Shown here: positions 56,539 to 64,000 of the stretch, in pieces
How positions within the stretch are numbered: position 1 is the stretch's first letter
Layout: each line of letters opens with the position of its first letter
Assembly (NCBI GenBank): GCA_032622095.1
Contig: CP136067.1
Coordinates: 79,014,705-79,078,704, forward strand
Origin: Siphonodentalium dalli
Taxonomy: Eukaryota > Mollusca > Scaphopoda > Gadilida > Siphonodentaliidae
Direction of reading: 5' to 3'
DNA: 64,000 bases
Program-made: the position numbers and the translations under genes
The notes under the pieces: model-generated
Databases searched by the model: none
What the model was told of the DNA's origin: nothing
The model's input: the letters and a program-made list of their open reading frames with translations, nothing else

Positions 56539-56921
56539 TCACGGCGGAGTACTTGAGATGTCCCAGTACGCTCCGGTGCTATAATATTCAAATTTGGTGG
56601 TATAAGTCGCTCAAATTTCGTAGTCATGTTTCGCTTGTCATCCCATTCGCGCCCGATGCCATGTAACCTATTTACCTTCCAAGAAATTTTGCAATATATC
56701 TGGAGGGAAGATTAGTCGGATCAGACAGACAGATGATTATATGCCTCCATTATTGGAGATGATCTATATACAAACAATATACAATGTTAGGTATATACGT
56801 GGTACAAAGATATGTAATATTGATTACACAATCATCAATTGTTCAAGTTGATATATATAGGTCATCTCAGTAATAAGCTGTATAATCCTGAGAAGTGAAG
56901 CAAATGAGTAAATGAAACTGA
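56539..56921. other. No gene seen
   Basis: AT-rich, unassigned. Confidence 0.5.
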
Positions 56922-57278
56922 ATGGTATATGGTAAAACCATGCAGAAGATGTATAGTGGTTCAGATATTCACACCAGTACCGGATCGACGGGGGATGAAG
57001 GTATCAAGAATCCGGGAACATATAAATCCGTCCATGGAGGAATATTAGATACCGTGACATCTTTCCGCGATTGGGTCACTATCCGGTCTGGTCTGACGCG
57101 AGTTCCCGCCAGGAAAAGTCTGTTCTCCGAACGAGAACGCAAGAAGGCCAGCAGGACAGAAGTCCCCATTGCGTGGAAGTATGAACCAATCGTGGATGTG
57201 AACCACTGTTACTTAATCGCTCTAAATCAAGAATTTGTTGAATTATTTGAAAAACATAGATATTTTGAGAGAATGTGA
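56922..57278 (+). CDS. Unrecognised ORF, 118 codons
   Basis: I do not recognise it. The frame has a higher GC content than its flanks and a mixed protein-like composition, with a basic stretch near residues 66-78 (ARKSLFSERERKKASR) and an acidic/aromatic end. It is not repeated elsewhere in the window. A possible splice acceptor TTCAG lies at about 56959-56963. It could be a remnant of a retroelement or exon, or chance. Confidence 0.15.
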   Translation: MVYGKTMQKMYSGSDIHTSTGSTGDEGIKNPGTYKSVHGGILDTVTSFRDWVTIRSGLTRVPARKSLFSERERKKASRTEVPIAWKYEPIVDVNHCYLIALNQEFVELFEKHRYFERM

Positions 57279-57530
57279 ATTATGTCTGAGAGAATTAGCT
57301 GTCTTCCAGAGAATACTCAAGTTGCGTACAATTCGCAAATAAATCTATATTGTAGAATGAATTACGTCTCCCTTGTGCGAAGATATACAGGACATGTGCA
57401 AAACATGTACATGTGCAAAACTACATTGTATATGTTTCCCGGCAGTGACAACACGTTGTTTGGTTATCGTATGCTGTTTTGTTCAATATATAGTTGTGCC
57501 AAACGTAATCAAGTTGCAAGATAAGACGTT

Positions 57531-57842
57531 TCATTGCGGCACAGGATCCAAGGTCGCCATAATGCATGGCATTGGATTCGGTTTGACTTTGAGAAAGGAT
57601 TTAAGGTTATTGTCCCATTGGGCATAATAGTATGTCTCCCGAGCGTAGTGGGCAGATATTTTTAATTTTACCATATTTTTCCATTGATAAGATGACAAGT
57701 TTGTAAAGGATCCTGTTCTTACATAGTTGGGAAGAATATCATACATGCCATATTTTGTGAGAATTACAGATATTTCTTCCAGAAAGCTTGTCGCTGGACG
57801 ATCATAGATTAGGATGCGGCCATTTTTAACTATTCCGATCAC
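57531..57842 (-). pseudogene. Probable LINE ORF2 fragment
   Basis: The minus-strand frame of 104 codons contains LEEISVILTKYGMYDIL followed by YQWKNMVKLKISAHYARE and SFLKVKPNP. This order (a short helix, then W-K-x-x-V-K, then a basic/aromatic stretch and an LKxxKPNP-like block) resembles the linker region after the RT domain in CR1/Nimb-like LINE proteins of invertebrates. No catalytic motif is present, so this rests on general resemblance. The fragment is truncated at both ends. Confidence 0.35.
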
Positions 57843-57924
57843 TTATGCGTTAATTTGTCTATGATATATCCAAAAATGGCACTTTTATCCGGCCTGTCAT
57901 CTTACAATCACTAATAGACTAGAC

Positions 57925-57990
57925 TAATTGTAAACATTTACTACTTAACTCGGGACGAACATTTCATCGATAAACAAACGACAATGTTTC
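57925..57990 (+). repeat. Short dispersed repeat shared with 23.83-23.90 kb
   Basis: TTCATCGATAAACAAACGACAATG and its upstream CGGGACGAA match TTCAGCGATAAACAAACGACAATG at about 23874-23897. Confidence 0.7.
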
Positions 57991-58017
57991 CACCAACGAG
58001 AGTAGTTATATATACAT

Positions 58018-58480
58018 ACTAGCAGGGTGACCCGACTTCGTCCGGGCTGTTTCCCCTCTGCTTTCATCCTTCGAAAGGCGCGATTTGACCTTGAATTGAC
58101 CATTTTGAAGGTCAAGGTCAGGTCTGGGTCGCGATTTGACCCGTCCAAAACACTCACCGGACAAAAGTAACCCTAGGTATCAAATTTCGTCGAAATCCGT
58201 CGAAAGGCGCGATTTGACCTTCAATTGACCATTTTGAAGGTCAAAGTCAGGTTGTGGTCACGATTTGACCCGTCCAAAACACTCCCCGGACAAACGTCCC
58301 CTAGGTATCAAATTTCGTCGAAATCCGTCGAAAGGCGCGATTTGACCTTGAAATGACCATTATGAAGGTGAAGGTCAGGTCGGGGTCACGATTTCGTCGA
58401 AATCCGCCCGGCAGTTTTCCCGGCCATTGCTAACAAACAAACAAACAGACAGACAGACAGAAGTCCCAAAATATATAGTA
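58018..58480 (-). mobile_element. Tract element H5
   Basis: Plus strand starts CTAGCAGGGTGACCCGACTTCGTCCGGGC. Three ~120-bp modules follow, each with GGCGCGATTTGACCTTNAATTGACCATTTTGAAGGTCAA and CGATTTGACCCGTCCAAAACACTC. It ends with GGCCATTGCTAAC, a CAAACAAACAGACAGACAGACAG tract and TCCCAAAATATATAG. It is therefore complete by the standard of the other copies and inverted relative to 33551-34306. Confidence 0.8.
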
Positions 58481-60364
58481 GGTAATCCATATAATTGCAT
58501 ATAACATATATCCATGTGTAAGAATGACAGCGCCTAGCTTTTGGATATAAAGGACGAAGATAACTATCTTGAGTAAGATAATTCTATATTCAAATTTAAT
58601 CACCCAAAGATGAGCGTTCCACACCGCTTTAAGTGCATGTGAGCCTCGACAAACATGGCAGCATGTGACTGTGTCTGTGAAAATGTGCGATTCCTGGTGA
58701 GCACATTCTTACTCTTACTATACCCATGTGTTCAGACCACGATAAATTGGTATACCACCACTCCACAGTGTTGATTAATTCACATTGTCATATTCATGCA
58801 AATTATATGTCTGCAAGTTATGGAGTGATGTGGACACTCGCCGGGCATGTTGTTGATTGCAACAAGAGGATGTTGCCAGAATTTAGCAATTTGAATCCTC
58901 AACTGTGATTTCCGAATTTTACATTTCCCCCTACAAAAAATGGCATTCACTCAAGCATACATTCAATCAAATGGTTATTCATTCAAAATGGTTTCTGTAA
59001 TTTAATGGAACAAAGGATTGGAAAATTATCTGCAAGCTCTTTTTGTGAAATTACGGACTCTGGGATAACTGATTGTATATTTACAGGACTTTGGTTCGTC
59101 ATTTATACGGAACAATTGCCAGTGCCGTAATTTTATAATAGGGCTTTGGTTCCTGATTTTACGGAACAATGATTTATTACAGGACTAATGTCCATATATA
59201 TGACGGTTGCAATTGCCATAATTTTAGAAAGTATACATGTAACTATGGTAAATTATTTGTTGTTGGAAATAAACTAGGCACATGCAGGGTTAGCAACTTT
59301 AGTCTGGTTTACGTGGAGTATTTGTTCAGCACAATTCTGCCACTCTGTGGTATGAATAAATTGAATGTGATACTTTGAAGTACAGAATACAGCACAGTGA
59401 CAGTGTGTGACAGTTTCAAATACATAATATACGTCGTAGAAAACATCACATTACAGAAGAACTTTTGCTGAACAAATAGCTCCACACAACATGGACAGTG
59501 GGTTTAATAGTTCCCCCATTACGTACAACATATCATTTATTTATACCATATCGGCATGTAAATTCTCGAAACGTGAATTGAAGAAAATGTTGACTTATTT
59601 CACACGCGACAATTATTCGTAGCCTCACGACGTGATCAAACAACGTGGCCTAGTCACGTGTTGGTATTTACGGACTATGAGTGCGGTATAGTTTGCGGAA
59701 CTGGTATACGTAAAGATAGTATATATGTCGAAAAAACGGAACGATGATCTGAGAAATAAAGTTCCCACATAAGGTCCGTATAGAATCAGCACACTGCATG
59801 GCATATATATATATGGTCCTTAAATTATTCCCTCGACTGACGTATAGATTCACCACAATAGTCTGGTCGATAAAAGGTTTGACCTAGAACAAATTTGGAA
59901 TATGTTGTTTTTATTCCATTTTGAAGAGGAATATATCCTCTACAACATATCATAAATCCGCTAAAAATCCGCTTTAAGCAAATTTTTCGGCATTGGGGAG
60001 TAGGTTTTTCTGCAATATCCCTCATCGGCTACATTAGAATGCATTACTCCTCCATCCGATATATACCAGTTTGTGTGAAATCAGAGTACTGGAGCGAATA
60101 GAGTGACAAGGACAGAAAATAATGCAATCGCGGCGATGGAATGGCTGTCAAAATGGCCGCAACTCCAACCCATGCTACGACGAAAGCAACATATTGTATA
60201 ACCACATATAAGTGAAAATACGCATTAATAATTTACAAGTATGTGTTATATATCTTTAAAGGTACCAATATCATTAAAACAGATATACCTGAATGATTTG
60301 TCGGTCACTGTGACGCAAGTGAACCCAATGATTTACGTTCGGGTTTTCTGAGCATGCAACACAC
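58481..60364. other. No gene seen
   Basis: Only scattered frames of 60-70 codons. Unassigned, AT-rich. Confidence 0.5.
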
Positions 60365-60413
60365 GAAGTGAAATTTCGGGTATGCAACACACGAAGTAAT
60401 GTTTCGCCACACA
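60353..60413 (+). repeat. Imperfect ~29-bp tandem pair
   Basis: ATGCAACACACGAAGTGAAATTTCGGG is followed by ATGCAACACACGAAGTAATGTTTCGCC. Confidence 0.85.
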
Positions 60414-62096
60414 GTGCGTAGTAGTTTCATTTGGAATGAGGATTAATTATTGAATGTAACGCAGAATCTGAATTTCACACCCTTGAGGTGTAAATACGAT
60501 TTACATTTCCAGATTGATCAACACTCTCCGTGATAATAAACCATACAGGTATGTCGTTATGCTGATTAAACTATAAAGAAACACTCATCTCTTCAATAGA
60601 TTAGCACCCTATCTCACCAGATGGAAGAGACGGTGCGTCGTACATTTTATCTAAGATTTTGTAATTTTCATGCTGCTACCAAACCGGTTTTTTAGTAGAC
60701 AATTTTGTTCAAATTACTTCAAGCAACACTTACAACGGGAATATGTACCACGCAATGCACACTATATATATAAAAAAAAATTTGCATTGTCTCAAAAATC
60801 AAATTTGCTTCTATATATATTAGTTTTCGGTATATTGTTGTTTGACAACATCTTACCGTTGCCACCCACGTACTTGGGCAAAATATCAGGTCATCATCGT
60901 TTAAAGTTATTATTTCTGCGTTTACCATGCATTCACTCAATTTTGCTATTTATGGTGTTGTGTGCAGCAGATATGTGTAATATTATGGAGAATGGGTAAA
61001 CGCGGTGATGCGGTTGCAGAAAATGTAGTACGTTTCGCGTATATGTGGCCTTAGTGCATATAAGCATATATAATTTCCAGGTATAAAGACAGTCTCTGCC
61101 ACAGAGTATGCCGGCAATTTTGGTTAAGTTGAAAATGTATTGACGATAGTCCATTGTACTCCTTTGTATTTTGATAAATTGCGTTCATGTTATACCACCA
61201 TGCATTTGCGTGATAAAAGCGAAATATTCGTGTTTAATCACTTGACCGGAGCCAACTGTGACTACTATTTTAAGACACGGACAATAGGATCTTCACATTT
61301 TACCCAGTACCATGTGAATAGCTCTCATACTGTTATACAGTACATATATACAGTGAATTTTGACAGATTTGATGTTGTAGATATAATAATAAATGATTCT
61401 GATTACATACATTTCTGCTTCTAGAAAAGGTCACATTATCAATACATCCCTATTAAATGCCATTTAACTATTTAAATACACATATAGTACACGATTCAAG
61501 ATAAACAGGACAGATAAAACTGCGTTATTCTTCTGTTTCTGGGCGCCCCAAAAAATCCAGATTTAACATTGGTATGAGACTTGGCTTTCGCTTCCTCTCT
61601 CGTGAGATACATTAGAGATAATTCTTAAATCTCTTAACAAAAGTTCCCCTTATACTCTGAAATCATTCTTCCTCGCTTAATTCGAGAGTTTGTTCGCTCT
61701 TGATGAACTAGCTATTAAATTTTCCACAAATTGTAAATTTAATTGATTTTGTCAATGTTGGCGGCCATATTGGGACAGACATTCTACCGATATATTGTTT
61801 ACGACTAAGCATTGTTTGTATGTATTTTATTTTATTACTAATTTGGTATTAGTTGGCGCACCTACCACAGAATTCAAAATTTATCGACACCAACTGCCAT
61901 CAAGGACGCCATCTTGGATTACAGAAAATGCTCAAAGCTCAAATATTTCAGCGGATTTTGGATATGTTGTAGAGAATATATTCCTATTCAAAATGGAATA
62001 GAAACCAACTTAGTCCAAATTTATTCTATGTTGAACCAAAAATGACTTGTTATATATATTTGTTTTTCGTTTGCAAAAGGCGTTAATTTATATACC
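60414..62096. other. No gene supported
   Basis: Frames of 94-109 codons (60670-60999 and 61140-61424) have no domain. GCGGCCATATTGGGA and ACGCCATCTTGG near 61760 and 61908 are common dispersed motifs. Confidence 0.45.
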
Positions 62097-62100
62097 TTAA

Positions 62101-62255
62101 AGATGCATACTCCGAATTAACGCTCGCAAATTACTATTCCCGTGGCTTCGGGGGTAAACTAAAATCAGGTGGTTTTTTTTTGTGTCAGATATTTGACAAA
62201 CCGGCAAATGTTGTTGTCTGATGATATGGGGACAATCGAATCGGATTGTGTATAT
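62101..62255. mobile_element. MITE family J, copy 3, shortened
   Basis: AGATGCATACTCCGA follows TTAA (62097-62100), and TCGGATTGTGTATAT precedes TTAA (62256-62259). GTGGCTTCGGGGGT, GTTGTTGTCTGATGATATGGGG and the AATTACTATT context match copy 2 (10535-11014). The centre is deleted. Confidence 0.65.
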
Positions 62256-62637
62256 TTAATAATTCTGCCCCGGAAAATGAATTCAATTCGCATCAATACG
62301 AGCGGCAACATAATTTAATTTTAATATATATGTTTGATTTTTTTTTTTAAATAAATATTATTTACACTAACATGAGTTAACGCTATGTATATTACCATAT
62401 ATCTGCATGGGAATAAAGGCGTTTTAAAAACTTTTACCATTTACACGGACATGGCCCATACATTTGAACCTTAATAGGAGGTATATCTCCCGATATATAT
62501 AGACCGATAAATGCGCGAAATTCCTGTCACCAGGCTACTTTATATATAATGACATAACATTTCAGTTTCAGGTAAGAGTATACAGCGCTCTTGATTGTAC
62601 CATGCTGGAGTCACAAAAGCGAACATCATTTCAAAAC

Positions 62638-62870
62638 GACAAGGCAAAGATCTGTCCCCTCAACACTCTGGTCAGACCATTGCTCAAACTGCAAGGCAAA
62701 GATATGTCCCCTCAACACTCTGGTCAGACCATTGCTCAAACTGCAAGGCCGAGTACAGTCACCTCACCACGGTGGTCAGACCATTGCTCGAACCACAAGG
62801 CAGAGATCAGTCCCCTCACTACGCTGGTCAAACCATTGCTCAAACAGCAAGGCCGAGTACAGTCACCTCA
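62638..62870 (+). repeat. 52-bp tandem repeat, about 4.5 units, open in all three frames
   Basis: The core GTCAGACCATTGCTCAAACT recurs at 62671, 62723, 62775 and 62827 (the last as GTCAAACC). The unit also contains CAAGGCAAAGATNTGTCCCC or the variant GCCGAGTACAGTCACC. Frames of 110, 114 and 95 codons starting at 62591, 62595 and 62602 all remain open across it. As 52 is not a multiple of three, each frame reads the others' sequence in turn. I do not recognise the peptides. No further evidence supports translation. Confidence 0.85.
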
Positions 62871-62939
62871 TTGTATTCAGCGAAACTGAACTGTCAATTC
62901 ATTTGGAAATTGGCCAGATCTAATCAGAATGAATTGTAA

Positions 62940-63934
62940 CCGACTACAATAAAAAAGAGTAGATTTAGTATGCCTATATATATAATGTCAGTTGTCAGAC
63001 CAGCGTGGCTATAGGGGACTGGACCCAGCCTTCCAGTTTGAGCATTGCCATCACGTATACATAATGTAATCTTTTCTCAAAGTTTTAGTTTTGTCGGTTA
63101 CAATTAATTCTGCATTATTCTGAGAAACTAAACAGTCCATAGTCAGTTGGAACTTGGTCGGATCAGTTCGAATTAACCCAAATTGTCCGCAATAGTATAG
63201 CCCGCCCGTCAACTCCAATATATACGCTTGATACACCGATTAGCCAAAAGTGATTACAAACATGTTTCTGAAACAAGCTTGGTTTTATTATACCGTCCGC
63301 CGAATCATCTCATCAACTATATATATACAACGTGTAGGAAATGTTCTGTTTGGTTTCCTTAATAATTATGTTGAGTAAACTTGAATCAACCAGATTTCTG
63401 AGAAGTTAGACAAGAAAACGTGATCAGAAGCGACACGTGCACAGCCATATTTTGTGGAATTTTCATGGAATTTCATATTCCAAAAAAAAATAGACACTAT
63501 AATATAGCAATTATGCATGGCAATGTTCTGACCAGATTAGCGAGGAGACATAACCCTGCCTTGCATTTTGCATACTTTCAGGCTCCAAACCCTTTAAACC
63601 CTTTTCAATTCCTCATATAAACTTATAGTACTATCTTGCATGTCACTTTCCGGAGATCAAAGTAGCCCGATAAATATATGAAATACTTTCACACAGAGGG
63701 ATTTATTACGTCATATAAGTTTATTAACTACATCAAATGTTTCGCATAGATTTTATTTCAGGAATAAACTAACAGATAACGCCCTTTGTGTTGAGAAAAA
63801 GGGAGATGCCTTCTTTTTATTGTTGCACCCATGAGAAAAAAAAACATATAACATGTTGCATGTTTTATTCCCTCTAGGGCGATAGTTCATATAACTTCGA
63901 TAAGTTGTTGTAAGGCATACGTATATGTAAGTAT
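62940..63934. other. No gene seen
   Basis: Unassigned, AT-rich; short frames of 61 and 66 codons. Confidence 0.5.
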
Positions 63935-64000
63935 ACGGTATTGTATATACGTACGGTATTGTATATAAGTATGGGATTGTATATAAGTGCGGTATTGTAT
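63935..64000 (+). repeat. 18-bp tandem repeat, runs off the window
   Basis: Units ACGGTATTGTATATACGT, ACGGTATTGTATATAAGT, ATGGGATTGTATATAAGT and the partial GCGGTATTGTAT follow each other without gaps. Confidence 0.9.

Overview
This looks like an intergenic, transposon-saturated stretch of an invertebrate nuclear genome. It is AT-rich, has no long host open reading frame, and carries many microsatellites and dozens of dispersed repeats. The best guess is a mollusc or another lophotrochozoan. That rests on a repeat at 2.5-5.4 kb that I recall from mollusc genomes (CTCACCTGAGACGAA, CGTCCGTCC runs, TTCAAATGNGG modules) and on the style of the non-LTR and Ty3-type retroelement fragments. I could not test the assignment. 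I found no rRNA, tRNA, CRISPR array or intact host gene; one tiny possible coding exon (13815-13872) is speculative.

Layout. 0-6 kb: a foldback-family fragment, a hairpin element with tandem G.A mismatches (918-1088), three small DNA elements chained through TTAA/TTA sites (1142-2269), then mollusc-type repeats. 6-9.5 kb: repeats C, D and E, a 31-bp minisatellite, a short TIR element and a second G.A-mismatch hairpin (9291-9468). 10.5-13.7 kb: a 480-bp TTAA MITE and a 5'-truncated LINE with the only sizeable clean ORF (11378-12874). 14.5-23.8 kb: inverted copies of C, E and D, interleaved with a direct duplication of about 1.5 kb, one copy of which contains an extra 0.5-kb element. 26.6-28.7 kb: a 2.1-kb inverted repeat. 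28.9-34.3 kb: a head-to-tail cluster of elements ending in CCCGGACGAAGTCGGG or GGCGGGCTAACCTGCTAG, including an 831-bp recent tandem duplication. 37.0-39.2 kb: a minisatellite that reverses orientation in its middle, then a TIR element with a 28-bp minisatellite at one end. 40.8-46.8 kb: a 6-kb foldback with 1.6-kb arms around a broken Ty3-type gag-protease. 47.1-47.6 kb: a CR1-like pseudogene. 55.4-56.5 kb: a complete foldback whose relative occupies bases 1-449. 57.5-58.5 kb: a LINE fragment and another tract element. 62.6-62.9 kb: a 52-bp tandem repeat open in three frames.

No genes work together here; the biology is in the repeats. The most unusual signal is the pair of ~85-bp-arm hairpins at 918-1088 and 9291-9468. 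Their stems differ in sequence, but almost all pairing breaks near the loop are tandem G.A pairs in 5'-CGAG-3', always on the same strand, and both are capped by a GNA- or GNNA-type loop. A half element at 11160-11246 keeps the same 32-bp motif spacing. This suggests selection on a strand-specific folded form. A second theme is that several inverted-repeat elements have grown minisatellites at or near their ends. No alignments, folds or database searches were run; all identities are by eye.
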